Assembly: GCA_029747015.1 (NCBI GenBank)
Contig: JAKOGI010001364.1
Coordinates: 76,760 to 140,759, forward strand
DNA length: 64,000 nucleotides
Direction: 5' to 3'
Origin: Carnegiea gigantea
Taxonomy: Eukaryota; Streptophyta; Magnoliopsida; Caryophyllales; Cactaceae
Shown: piece after piece, positions 47,901 to 58,979 of the stretch
Position numbering within the stretch: the first letter of the stretch is position 1
How the letters are laid out: every line of letters starts with the position of its first letter
Made by a program: the position numbers and the translations under genes
Notes under the pieces: model-generated
What the model was told of the DNA's origin: nothing
The model's database searches: none
What the model saw: only the letters and a program-made list of their open reading frames with translations

Positions 47901-48735
47901 TATTTTATTTTGTTATAAATCTGTAAGCTCTTTGACTAGCAAAAAAGATATGAAATTCAGACATTGAGATTATCTCTTCATTTTTGGTTTCCTTTTGGGG
48001 CATACTTTTGTTTCTAAATACATTTTCATTTGTGACAATTCTTTAGGATAAATGCGGTAATATATATCATACAACTGGGAATATGTACTCTCATTTACCA
48101 AGTATATATATTTTTTCAATGTGTATTTATCATATAGATAAATTTTAATATGCGACGCTGATATGTCTTATGAGAATATGTACTATTGTACTCCCAGGAG
48201 TATGATATAGGCTTTAGATAAAAGCAATGAGGCAAAGATTTTGTTGTAGAGTAAAACCAACAAATTACAGACAACATTGAGAACTTTTAAGTCAACGGAA
48301 AGACATCATAACCTGTAGGTATATCACATACCCAGCAGTAGCAGATCAAATTTCTCTCATAAGTCGCACAAAATTTTTGATGCAAATTCAAATTTATTTT
48401 CTATTGAAAAAGACAAAGAACTAAAAAAAAAAAAAAAAAAAACCTGACCTTCATATTCTGCAGTGAGATGGTCTCCCTTAAATAGGTCCATTTTGACTTC
48501 TTCAAACTCGATCCCATTAACCCTGGAGCACCAATTGTAATTCGTTTAACAAATCTATCAATCAATTAATCATTTTGTAATTGGATACTTTGATACATTG
48601 GGATTTAATTTGTAAAATTCTTAATTAAATTTGTAAAACTACGGATGCGAGGGAGAGAGGGATTTACTTGCAGAAAATGAGGATCGCACGACTCGGCTGG
48701 GATTTCCTGTCAGCAAAAATCGTGAGACTCGCCAT
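41925..48735 (-). CDS. GSTT: Theta-class glutathione S-transferase, seven exons
   Basis: Theta GSTs conjugate glutathione to electrophiles and reduce organic hydroperoxides. Exons on minus: 48735-48668, 48522-48449, 45853-45793, 45321-45271, 45103-45024, 43043-42838, 42080-41925. All junctions are GT-AG and the phases join to 696 nt, 231 residues plus stop. The protein starts MASLTIFADRKSQPSRAI with the catalytic serine at residue 12. Residues 48-68 give INPMKKVPAIAHG with the cis-proline at 56 and the glutathione-binding Glu67-Ser68, split by intron 3, then HAILIYLA. The C-terminal domain has MDWHHTNLRQGA and SIADLSLVCEIMQLE, ending SSKQQEA. PMKK replaces the usual PMGK. No SKL-type peroxisomal signal or Myb-like C-terminal extension is present, unlike some Arabidopsis family members. 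Intron 5 contains a LINE remnant. An ancestral plant gene, probably functional. Confidence 0.92.
43560..44790 (+). pseudogene. LINE remnant (RT zinc-binding region) in GST intron 5
   Basis: Plus-strand pieces match the last part of a plant non-LTR retrotransposon: a mannered linker ending AVFWCGKSHFSVKL, then APPKVKLMMRLALRGKLNTK, LLCRKGIISPQAD, and CTFCSTHAEDIDHLLVTCSV with the zinc-binding Cys/His pattern, ending DIWLML. Stops and frameshifts are frequent. A 47-base tandem duplication at 44229-44321 repeats CTAAGGCCTTGCTRTGCAGA and the following bases. The fragment lies antisense to the GST within its fifth intron and shows no tail or target duplication that I could find. Confidence 0.7.
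45731..45785 (+). repeat. T-run and G-run next to GST exon 3
   Basis: An 11-base T-run is followed by 16 G, then runs of 7 and 4 G before 45785. In the GST transcript this is C-rich and starts about 10 bases past the exon 3 donor at 45792. The plus strand could form a G-quadruplex; the run length may also be a sequencing artefact. Confidence 0.8.
45854..48448. other. GST intron 2, 2.6 kb
   Basis: A large intron with a second T/G-rich patch near 45930-45970 and a patch at 46230-46560 that reads like anonymous repeat. Plus-strand frames near 47274-47477 and 46451-46636 (minus) are not recognised. Nothing in it looks like a second gene. Confidence 0.5.
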
Positions 48736-48840
48736 CTCTCTCTCTCTGTGTCACTCTCTCTCTCTCTCTCTCAATTGCAGTTCTGCAATAAGCGCTGCTC
48801 TGCCAAGTATTGTCCCATGTGTTCTATATACAGAGCAGGA
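48736..48840 (-). promoter_or_regulatory. GST leader and TATA box
   Basis: Reading the minus strand, CTGTATATAGAAC at 48834-48822 is a TATA box about 90 bases before the ATG at 48735. A GAGAGA-rich leader (complement of the CT tract at 48736-48775) lies between. This spacing allows a short 5' untranslated region of roughly 50-60 bases. Confidence 0.65.
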
Positions 48841-49099
48841 TGGAGAAATGCAAGACCGCAGTCCGCACATTATTTCGGCGACTTGGAAAAAATCTCCAAC
48901 GTTTGATTTTTATATTATTGAACATTGTTGTTTTCCAGGCAATTTGCCTTTTAAATTCCCGGGTACTGAAGCTGCTTTTGAGGTGGCGACTTCATATATA
49001 ATTTACTTAATTGTCCCCATGCTGTTGTTCCTTTTTTTGGTCACTAATGGACTCTTTCTCTCTCCTACCTCCCACGGTCCCAGCTCTCCCTTCTACCTT

Positions 49100-50420
49100 C
49101 TATAAATTCAACCTCCTTAGAGATAAAAGAAAATTTTATTACATCATGTATTAGTAATAAAAATTAACCCTAAATTTTTCCGCAACTTGTTGATGTTCTT
49201 AAATGTCATTTTCATATTACCCAAAGTATTATTTGATTCTTTTTATAAAATTTAAAATTAATTTTGAAAATATAACAAATACGTTGCTTGAGAAGATATA
49301 CGTAAAGTTAAAAATAATAACTTAGAGTCAATTACGTTTAACACAATTAAAATTAATATCACATAATTAATTAATTATTGTATGATAAAATTAAATTTAG
49401 ACCATTGAATATACGGTCTAAATAATTTTATTTTTTTCAAAAATTTAAAATGAAGAAATTATCTTTTTCTCGTATTTAATAAAAAATTTAACCTTTAAAT
49501 ATTTTATTTTAAGTAAAGTATATGAATTCTTAGATCTGATTTTTTTTTCTTCATATAAATAAATTGATTTTAAAGCGTTATTGTCCAATTATCGACCAAT
49601 TTTTTTAAAAACATCAAGTAATTTTTCCTTTTAGTTCATTATTCCAAAATAATAATTATTTGTTTTACTTATAGTTTTTGTATTACAAGTTAAAAAATTA
49701 TTTTTTATTTTCTAACTTCCTTGGGTTTATTAATTTTTAATTTCTTTTTACCTAAGTTTAATGGACACATCACTATTCTTGCTTTAAATGGAATTTAGCA
49801 TGTTTTGAATTAAAGTAATTAGAAAATGTGAATGTTATTATCTGTGACGTAATAATTATGTGTAAATTGTGGTGGATATTAATGTTGTGAATTTTTGAAT
49901 TTGCGAGCACAATAAACTATATTGTGTTTGGTGTTGTAATATTGGATTAGTAGTTAAAATGTAATACCCCTACAAATAGTATACTTAATTTCTAATACCT
50001 AATTAAAATGAAGTACAAATGATTAACCCAGGTCAATACAAGTGATTAACCTAGGTTAATACAAGTCGTTAACCTAGGTTAACTGACTTAATTCTGAAGA
50101 TGATATAATATGTTGATATTTGTATTATACCGATTATAGTTTTCAGAACAAAATATTCAACGCCCAACTTTCACACCTGCTTGATCCTCATGAGTAAGTA
50201 ACAAACAATGTTGAGGTAGAATACAATAATGAAAAAATATATATCTTTTAATCTAAAAGATATTTCACATGAATACTTGCACAATATTCATTCCCACCAT
50301 AATACCATGTATAGAATATCCATATATTTAATTTTTTTAAAACAAGGATAAATTTTTTTATAAGGAAGCATTTTGGGTTTATGGTTTATTGTTTGAAACA
50401 CAACACCCCGAGTTTAGGAT
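49100..50420. other. AT-rich spacer upstream of the GST
   Basis: No gene recognised. A short direct triplication based on GATTAACCTAGGTTAATACA lies at about 50030-50090. Confidence 0.45.
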
Positions 50421-50429
50421 TTAGGGTTG

Positions 50430-50660
50430 ATAATGTGAGGTAAGTTATAGAGGCTTTACAATAAGTTATATCATGTCAAATTACTCTAACCGAAGATAAT
50501 TAATAATAAACCGGTAATAAATCAGTTTATTAATAAAGTCCTAAGCAGGTAAGTGATAAAGGCTTTAAGATAAGTTATACCATGTCAAATTACTCCAACT
50601 AAAGATAATTAATAATAATCTGCTAATAAAATCCTAAATCCTAAAGCCTAAAGCCTAAAC
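50430..50660. repeat. Tandem duplication of about 115 bp with telomere-like words
   Basis: Units at about 50430-50540 and 50548-50640 share GTAAGTTATA, TTATACATGTCAAATTACT-like wording and GATAATTAATAATAA. The adjoining 50630-50780 has scattered TAAACCCTA-like words, at most a very degenerate interstitial telomere-like patch. Confidence 0.65.
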
Positions 50661-50969
50661 CGCATAGTGTAAACTCTACTGGTAGGAACTTTAAGTAGTC
50701 AAACCAAATTATAAAGCTTGCCTCTAAACCCAAAGCACTTAAACCTTAATTCTAAACCCTAGCTAGAAACCCTAGACCTTGATATATCAATCATACGAAT
50801 ACAAACTAAGAGGCCAGGACCTGAAGTATAAGATCTTTATAAATTTATATTAATTAATTGTGTATATGTGAATCCATAAGCCTCATGAAAAGACCCTAAA
50901 TACTAAGCCTAGATTCAACAATTATAGATTTAAAACTTAATAGGAAATGACCCTAAATCAATTATGTAG

Positions 50970-51056
50970 ATATGTGTGTGTGTGTGTTGAGTGAGGCTAA
51001 TAATAATAACAATAATAATAATAATAATAATAACAAGAATAATTACAACAACAACA

Positions 51057-51093
<37 letters not shown>

Positions 51094-51380
51094 CATCATC
51101 ATCATCATCTTCGCCGTCATTGTTTTTGTTGTTAATATTAGTAAAAACAGAGAGAAAATGAATGTTGTTATAATACTAATAATAATATTAATATTAATGA
51201 TATAATTAATCAAATAATAATAATTGTAATAGTAATAACAATACATAAATAAAAAATAAACTATTATTAAAATCTATAATATCAATAATATTATTAAAAA
51301 TAAAATTAAAATAATAATGTCAATATTTTTAGTACTATTAGAAAAAATACTAATACTAATATTAATAATAATATTAACAA
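50970..51380. repeat. AAT/ATT microsatellites
   Basis: A (TG)5 tract is followed by AAT repeats that turn into ATT and ATC repeats at about 51070, making an inverted AAT/ATT pair. Less regular AAT-rich sequence continues to 51380. Confidence 0.9.
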
Positions 51381-51389
51381 CACAGACAA

Positions 51390-52496
51390 TTAATTGAAGG
51401 GCACCCTTATCTTTTTCCACGAATGACTTGCTGCTTTTCTGGCACATGGCGCACCAGAATACTTGATACAACGCAACAACAACATTAAAATAAATTGTAA
51501 TAAAAAAGTAAACGTAACACTTGTTGATAGTTTTCCCAAAATCTCCCGATTCCCAAAACTACGCCTGGAAAAAAATAAGGGGAAAAAAACGAAAAAGAGG
51601 GATAATCTCTCCCTTTACCATTTAAAGAAGGGATCCTCTCCATTTCACATTTTTACTTGGGCTTTACTGTGAGGAAATTTGATATGGCAAAAAAAATTGT
51701 TTCGAGATACATGTGACCAATATATATATATATAGAGAGAGGGGGGGAGCGATGTCAATAATTGATAGTGAGGAAGTCAATTTGTTCAGTATTTCAATGA
51801 TATGAAAAATTATAATCCTTATAATTGGAGGGGAAAAAATTCTATTAAAGATTGAAGGTATAAAGGTATCCTTTAGAAGACATTAGATACATAATGAGAT
51901 GAATGCAAGTCTTTATATCCCTATCTGTCATCAAAGTCATCCAACATAAGAAATCTATATAAAAAATAGAAAATTGCATGAGAAAATTAGTAAGGGCAAG
52001 TTTAGGGAGGATTTGGAGAAGGATTCAAAAATTGATATAGATTTTTTTCTCCCTCCTTTTTATATAATATATTTTCTACAAAATGACACACAACTAGAAA
52101 AAAGTAATCTTTTCTGTGATGATTTTGTTCTCTACTCCTTTTGCTTTTTTTTGGGTGTGGTTTTTAGGGAATCTACTTAAAAGATTTGTTCTTCTACAAT
52201 TATTTATTTTAGAAGGAAACTCAATTTTATTCATGCTACTAGGGAAATATGACTTCAATTAGTAAGTCCCTTATACAAGAAAAGTAATTAAATAAATAAT
52301 GCAAATCCGTGACTAAGGCAAAGCAAAGAAACGAATGCTGGGAAAAAGAAGAAATAAATAATGCAAGTCCACATCAACCAATACCAGCCATCTCCACCAC
52401 TTCACATTCCAACATTCCAATGCACCAAAATAAATAAATAATGTTTTGTTTTTAGGGAGGGAGGGCCATGGCCCCATGGCCATGAAGGAGCTTTGT

Positions 52497-52500
<4 letters not shown>
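51390..52500. other. AT-rich spacer
   Basis: No gene recognised. A short (TA)n(GA)n tract lies at 51720-51745. Confidence 0.4.
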
Positions 52501-52548
<48 letters not shown>

Positions 52549-52564
52549 TATGTATGTATGTATG

Positions 52565-52596
<32 letters not shown>

Positions 52597-52617
52597 TGTA
52601 TGTATGTATGTATGTAT

Positions 52618-52686
<69 letters not shown>

Positions 52687-52688
52687 TT
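52501..52688. repeat. Compound TA / TATG / TA / TG microsatellite
   Basis: (TA)22 or so, then about 16 units of TATG, then (TA)n interrupted by GTG, then (TG)n. Open frames on either strand here (poly Tyr-Ile, Tyr-Val-Cys-Met) are artefacts of the repeat. Confidence 0.95.
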
Positions 52689-52944
52689 GTATGTACTTTT
52701 TTTTTTGGCGGGTCAATAAGTTAATGCACAGTATATTATAGAACAAAAGATGGTAATACAAAAAGATTACTTATGTAACTTACATTCACGCCTGCACCAT
52801 TTGTTCTAGAAAACCTAAAGACGTTCTAACAAACCCGATTACAATCCCCATTATTGTTCCCTTGACCAACGACTCTTTTTTGTTTATCAATGAGGCATCC
52901 TCCAACCACAACACTTCATCTTTCCTCTTGCCACATAGACTATT

Positions 52945-54267
52945 TGATACGGAGCAAGTTCCGAACTTGGGCCTACTCTTGCTAGTAAGGGTCTTGAACC
53001 AAGTTGGTCCAATGTTGAACCTAGGTTAAGGACTAGGTCCCCCTAGATTAATATTGACTTGGGACCCTTGCGAAGGCGCAAGTAAGCTTAGGGAAGATGG
53101 TTGGACAATTATAACCCTAAATAAGGAGTTTAACCACCCAATCCTCCCACAATCACCTCATCAGTTTATTTTCAGTTTTCCGGGTAGAATACTTTACCTC
53201 ATTTCTAGTTTCATTTTAACCAAGCAAATGAGCTCCAATTTCTGCCAAGTATACATGGATGGAAAACCCTAGATGTATATTTTCCAAGAAATGAGAAAGG
53301 TCCCCACTAGAAACTGAACAAGGGTTGGTCCAGATTGAAAAATGTACGATTTTAATTATGAACTTAATTGAGGAGGTTACAGTTATAATTTTGGAGATTA
53401 ATCAGCATAGGATGATTCTTCATACACAAGGGAAGACTTTTTCAAATGGTGGCACATCCATTGGTGGGGTACAACCTTCTCAAAGCTCTTCAGAAGATGG
53501 AGGATGAATCCTGAAAAATATAGCTCATCTTGATTGTAATTATATTAAGCATCGTGATTTGTTTTTCTAGGATATTTTATAAGCCTCTTATTAGCCCACT
53601 TGTCCCACTAATGTGCAACTAATTCTCCCTCTAATTGGGTAGGGAAGACTTTTTCAAATGATGACACCTCCATTGGTGGGGTACAGCCTTCTCAAAACTC
53701 TCTAGAAGATAGAGGATGAATCTTGAAAAATACAGCTCATTTTGATTGTAATTATATTAAGCATCATGATTTATTTTTCTAGGATATTTTATAAGCCTCT
53801 TATTGGCCCACTTGCTCCACTAATGTGCAACTAATTCCCCCTCTAATTGGGTATTTATAGACCCAATTACCTCCATGAAAATTAAAATTTGTTGAATAAT
53901 ATGAGAACTTGAAGCTTGATGCTTTTCTAAAAAATCTCAAAATCTTTATCTCTCTTAGGAGGGTGGTGATTTGAGTTCATCCCTTTAATCTAATCTTTGA
54001 TGCTAATACTTTAGAGGGTTAAAGAATGGGCTAATTTAATCTAGGTAGTGGTCTAACATTTAGCCTATATATATCCTCCTTGATTTATCTCTCGGTTCTT
54101 TATCTCAAGTATTAATCAAATTTCATTAGAAGAGTTCTTCCATTTGGGGATTCTTTCTCTCTCTCTCTCTTGGTTCATGCTTAGGAAGATTGATCTTCAA
54201 CATCCTTTGGGCTCATCTTCGAAGATTTCTCACCTTTATTTAGTTAAATGGAATTTACCATAAACCA
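52945..54267 (+). repeat. 5' LTR with internal tandem duplication
   Basis: It is 1323 bp long. A unit of about 212 bp is present twice, starting at 53431 and 53643 (GGAAGACTTTTTCAAATG in both) and ending in CTCTAATTGGGTA before 53641 and near 53851. The 3' LTR has one copy, so the duplication arose after insertion or in only one LTR. GTATTTATAGACCC near 53850 is a TATA-like motif. Confidence 0.9.
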
Positions 54268-54269
54268 TT

Positions 54270-54280
54270 TGGTATCAGAG
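54270..54280 (+). other. Primer-binding site, initiator-Met type
   Basis: TGGTATCAGAG begins two bases beyond the 5' LTR end at 54267. It matches the common plant primer site except for the last base. Confidence 0.85.
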
Positions 54281-54631
54281 AAAAAAATTCTTTCATCTAG
54301 GTAAGAAGTAAATTCATCAATCTTGTATTTTAATTTGCTTAAATTTCCTACCTTTCTCTCCTCTCTCCTACTTTTTCCTTTAGTTCTCCCTCTCTAAATC
54401 TCATATCTAGCCCACAAAGAACCCTCAAACAGCCAAAATACAACTTCTAAACCAAACACAACCCAAAAACTCTATAAAAAAAGTCGTCACAAAAATCCAA
54501 AAAAAAATACCTGGGACAAACCCCACCACAATCTGACCATGGTCATACCCACGGACTGTGGAAGTGAAGTCCTGCCAATGGTCCTTTGTTTTCTCACCTT
54601 TTCCCCTCTGTGACAAGCTTCACGACCCGTA

Positions 54632-55829
54632 TACTGCTAAAAATTTCGATTATTCCGACGGAAAATGCCGACCGAAAAAGAGACTGTCGCACACCCCGAC
54701 AGACATGGTGACGGGAAGACCGAAAAAGCAGACAGGGGCGGCGGACGTTCCGACGGACTTTAAATCCATCGGAATTTCCGACGGAATCCCTAGTCAATGT
54801 TGACCAGAGCTGGGACGAATTTAATAAAAATTTTTGTAAAAAAAAATATAGGTTCGACGGAATATTCCGTCGGAGCATGACATCCGACCGAACATCCGAC
54901 AGAATATTCCGTCGGACCCCTGTTTAAAACTTGGCCGTTCGACTTCTTTGTTCATTTCAGATGGGCTTTTGAAGTTCAAGTTATAGAGAGAGAGGCGACC
55001 GCCGAGCCTTGAACGACTGCCGCAATGCAGTCGTCTGCCAACTCCGATCGCCGCCGCCGCCCTCAGCCCGCCGCCGGTCATCCTTAATTCCACCGCTATT
55101 TGTGACCCTTTTCATTTTGTAATTTCAAGTAAATAATGTTAGTTTAGTTTATAGTAGATTTTGTAATGAATTTGAGAAATTTGAGCTAGAATTTAACAAT
55201 TATGTGATAATTTGTGTTAGTTGTAGAAATTTTATTGAGTAATTTGTTGATTTTGGGTTTTGAATTTTGTTGTGTTGATGTGAATGTGAAAGTAATCATT
55301 ATGTATTATTAGTGATTGTTGGGTTAAAATTTAATTGAATGTTATTTTTTGTAATTAATGATATGTAATTTTGAATTTGCAAGTATATAGAGTTTATTAT
55401 TGAAAATGGAAGTTTGAATTGAATGTTATTATAATTGGGTTGTTCAAACTGCCCAATTTTTTTTGCAAAAACTGACAAAATTTCCGACGGATTTACTGAC
55501 GGAGTTCCGATCGTTTCCAACGGAGCTCCGACGGAAGTCCGACGGAATTCCGATTTTTTCAAATTTTTTGGAGGTGGCATCCGACAGACCCTTTCCGTCA
55601 GGCGCAACCCGTTTCGTCGGCAGTCCGTCGGAACAGGCGTCCGATGGAATCCGCTATCCGTCGGAACAGTTCCGATGGACTGATAAATTCCGTAGGAACC
55701 CGTTCCCAACCCCAGTTACTCCGACAGCCGGAATCGGTCGGAGTATCCGTTGAAAAATGAATTTTTCGAACGAAAAAATCACTTTTTCGATCGAAAATTC
55801 GGTCAAAATAAACAGATCTTTTAGTAGTG
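54632..55829 (+). mobile_element. Non-autonomous CACTA element nested in the gypsy element
   Basis: The right end TTTTAGTAGTG is the inverse of CACTACTAAAA, and the left end reads TACTGCTAAAAA, a CACTA end with its first base changed. About ten subterminal motifs TCCGACGGA or its inverse TCCGTCGGA cluster at 54650-54920 and 55480-55740, as in plant CACTA elements. The length is 1198 bp and no transposase is encoded. The middle (54930-55470) is of different composition: a GC-rich patch (54990-55085) followed by AT-rich sequence. Three-base flanks do not match (GTA, AAT), so the target duplication has decayed or one end is off. Confidence 0.8.
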
Positions 55830-55879
55830 AATTTCCCACTGTTTTCATCCTTTTCCCTCTTTTCACCTCACAAATTACC

Positions 55880-56870
55880 GCCATGCCTAGCAAGGGAGAA
55901 ACTTCTCACCCCAAGAGCATTCCTCATGAGCAAACCCTTGATATAGATAGGGCCCTTGTCGAGTTTCAAGAACAAACAAGGAAGCTCACACAAGAAGTTG
56001 TACAAATAAGGGAATTCACACCACGAAATCCTTACCGACGACTCTAGATGCTGGCCTTATCGGCATCGAATACTCTTCCTCTTATAAAGACTTCGATGAT
56101 GAGGAAGAAAACCAAAAAGAAGAGGGCATCCAAGGGATGACCTTCGAGATCTTAAAGTTGAGGCTCCGAAATTTGATGGTAACCTTAAACCGGAGAATTA
56201 TCTTGATTGGGTTCAAGCCCTTAACAGGATATTTAAACTCAAAGATTAAAATAATAAGAAGGCCTTCAAGTTGGCCATTCTTAAGTTGAATGGGTATCCT
56301 TTATTATGGTACGAACATTTGAAGAATAGTAGGGTTAAAGAAGCCAAAGCCAAAATCAAGAATTGGTCCAACCTCCAGAAGCATATGGACAAGAGATTTC
56401 TACCCCTCTTATGCAAACAAGAACTCTACCTCAAGATCACATCTCTCAATCAAAAGAAGCTAAAGGCAGAAGAGTACCTTAGGAAGTTTGAACAACTCCA
56501 AATGAGGGTTGGCTTGGATGAAGAACTCGAACTCAAGATTGCTAGTTTTATTAAGGGATCTCCCAGCATTGCTAGCGAAGTGGAATTACAACCTTACTTA
56601 ACCTTTGATGATGTGCGCCACTTAGCTATCAAAATTGAGAAGCAATTTAAGGGTAGGAAGCCCCATCACACATCCATTTCTAAAAGCCTCTCTACTCACA
56701 TTGAAGTTGAAGCCTCACCCCCACTAGTCAAGGCTCTTGACAAGAGTAAGAGAATTATTTGTGAGCCACCTAAAAGATTGGAAGGAAAGAAGTGTTTTAA
56801 GTGTCATGATTTTGGGCATTTTCAAGCTGATGTCCCAATAGAAAAGCCCTTATCATCAAGAAGGTAGAAG
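55880..56870 (+). pseudogene. Gypsy gag with broken zinc knuckle
   Basis: The ATG at 55883 opens MPSKGETSHPKS and runs 55 codons before a stop at 56045. In other frames KFDGNLKPENYLDWVQALNR near 56170 and, from 56271, AILKLNGYPLLWYEHLKNSR, WSNLQKHMDKRFLPLLCKQE and RKFEQLQMRVGLDEELELKI follow the plant gypsy gag core. The zinc knuckle KCFKCHDFGHFQADVP near 56790 has Val in place of the last Cys, so nucleic-acid binding is lost. A frameshift-free piece of about 198 codons is the longest intact part. Confidence 0.88.
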
Positions 56871-57039
56871 AGATTTGAGCTATTGAGGAAGAGTCAGGAG
56901 AAGAAGATGATGGTTCTAACTTGAAGACCCCTAATGTTGGAGAATTATTATTGATCAAGAGGTCCCTACATGTCACAAAGACTCTGTATGAAGATAGCCA
57001 AAGGGAGTGAATCTTCAACTCAAGATGCACCATTGGAGG

Positions 57040-57770
57040 CAAGGTTTGTGGTCAATCATAGACGATGAAAGTTGCACAAATGTGGCCTCCAACACACTCA
57101 TTAACAAGCTTGAAATTCCCACTAAGTAGCATCCTACTCCATATGCTCTTTAATGGTTAGGACCAAGCAATGAGGTAACCACTTCGAAGCAAGCTCTTAT
57201 TTCATTCTCAATTGGTCCCTATTGTGGTGAAGTATTGTGTGACATCCTTTATGGATGCATGTCACTTATTACTTGATAGGCCTTGTTTGTTTGATAACCA
57301 TGTGGTCTATGATGGACATGCTAACACCTATATACTCAAGCACAATGGCAAAAACCTCACATTGGCTCCTTTACATCCGCCTAAACCTCACAATGCTAAA
57401 CTGGGAAACGAAAGTAAGAAAAGCCCAAACAAAAGTGAAACTTGGGAAGTTTTTATCATCACAGCTCACCCAGTGTTTGAGGATGAAATCCTAATTAAAA
57501 GAATCTGTCCCCAAGGTCCCATTGCCATCAAAATGGTATTAAGAAAAGGTCTTTCCGAGGGTGATCAAACCACAAGTGACACCTCTCTTGAGTATGATGA
57601 GTTTAAGTTATCTTCTGATGAGTGTGTTAATATCTTCAATAAGCTCATGAGGCATAGGAGAGCTACTCATTGCTTTGACGTTCTCCTAAAGATCTTCAAT
57701 AACTACTACACATTCAAGAAGAGAGGACTACATAATACTTTTAGGAGTTTTCAAACCCAAGAATGGTAAA
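57040..57770 (+). pseudogene. Gypsy protease-region remnant
   Basis: Near 57050-57090 the protease active-site region is recognisable as DDESCTNVASNTL, where related elements have a DGGSCTNVAS-like motif. At 57212-57380 MDACHLLLDRPCLFDNHVVY and GHANTYILKHNGKNLTLAPL match the end of the gypsy aspartic protease domain. A Lys/Ser-rich linker follows to a stop at 57767. Reverse transcriptase motifs are absent up to the polypurine tract, so a large part of pol has been deleted or never present. Confidence 0.8.
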
Positions 57771-57831
57771 GGGCATGCAAGTTTGATGTCATGGGATTTC
57801 AATCCCAAAGATTTGAGGGGAAATCCTCTTC

Positions 57832-57844
57832 AAGGGGGAGAGCT
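57832..57844 (+). other. Polypurine tract of the gypsy element
   Basis: AAGGGGGAGAGCT lies directly before the 3' LTR, which starts TGATGC at 57845. Confidence 0.8.
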
Positions 57845-58979
57845 TGATGCAAAGCAAGTTCCAAGCTTGGACCTACTCTTACTAGCAAGGGTCTTGAACT
57901 AAGTTGGTCCAATATTGACTCTAGGTTAAGGACTAAGTCCCTCTAGGTCAATATTAACTTGGGACCCTTGAAAAGATCCAAGTAAGTTTAGGAAAGGTGG
58001 TTGAGAAATTAGTAGCCCTAAACAAGGAGTTTAATCATCCAATCTTCCCACAACCACCTCATTAGCTCATTTTTAATTTTCTGGGCAAAATACTTCACCT
58101 CATTTCTAGCTCCATTTTGACCAGGAAAATGAGCTCCACTTTATACCATTATACATTAATGGAAAGCTCCAAATGTCTATTTTCCAACAAATCTTAAATC
58201 GCACTCAAACTCTAAGTATTGAGAAAGGTCGCCACTAAAAACCAAATGAGGGTCGGTCCAGGATTAGAAAATATACGATTTTAATTATGGGCTTAATTGA
58301 GGAGGTTAAAACTGTAATTTTAGAGATTAATCAGTATAGGATGATTCTTCACACACAAAGGAAGATTTTTTAAGTGGTGGAACCTCTATTGGTAGAGTAG
58401 AGCCTTCTCAAAGCTCTCTAGAAGATAGAGGATGAATCCTAGAAAATACAGCTTATCTTGATTGTAATTATCTTAAGTATCTTGATTTATTTTTCTAGGA
58501 TATTTTATGAGCCTCCTCTTGGCCCACTTGCCCACTAATGTGCAACTAATTCTCCCTATAATTGGGTTTTTATAGACCTAATGATCTCCATGAAAATTTA
58601 GACTTGTTGAATGATGTGAGAGCTTAAAGCTTGGTGTTTTTTTTTGAAAATTTAAAAATCTCTATCTCTCTTAGCAGGGCAATGATTTGAGTTCATTCCT
58701 TTAATCCATCCTTGGTGCTAAGGCTTCATAGGGTTAGAGGATGGGCTAATCTAATCTAGGTGGTGGTTTAACCTTTAACCCATATATCTCCTCATTGATT
58801 TATTTGTCGGTTCCCTATCTCAAGTATTGATCCAATTTCATTAGAAAAGTTCTTCCATTTGGGGATTCTTTCTCCCTCTCATGGTTCATCGCTTGGGAAG
58901 ATTGGTCTTAAACATCTTTTGGGCTTATCTTCAAAGATTTCTCACCTTTATTTGATCAAATGCAATTCATTGTGGATCA
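57845..58979 (+). repeat. 3' LTR of the gypsy element
   Basis: It is 1135 bp long and collinear with the 5' LTR apart from the missing second copy of the 212-bp unit and small indels. It ends GTGGATCA and is followed by CTATT, the target duplication. Confidence 0.92.

Larger units (their letters stand above)
52945..58979 (+). mobile_element. Gypsy-type LTR retrotransposon, gag-protease only
   Basis: The element is bounded by TGATACGG...GATCA ends and a perfect 5-bp target duplication, CTATT at 52940-52944 and 58980-58984. The 5' LTR is 1323 bp and the 3' LTR 1135 bp; the first 160 bases differ by about 15 percent by eye, so it is old. A primer site (54270-54280), degenerate gag and a protease remnant, and a polypurine tract are present, but no reverse transcriptase, RNase H or integrase, so it needed a helper element. 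A CACTA transposon lies between primer site and gag. The host is TPR copy D, and copy B gives the uninterrupted sequence. Confidence 0.92.

Noticed and set aside
50400..50780. Interstitial telomere repeat
   Set aside because: Only scattered TAAACCCTA-like words, never in tandem.
52402..52761. Tyr-Ile-His repeat protein
   Set aside because: Microsatellite translation.
55299..55753. Frames with Arg-Arg-Asn and Ser-Asp-Gly repeats on both strands
   Set aside because: Translations of the CACTA subterminal TCCGACGGA repeats.
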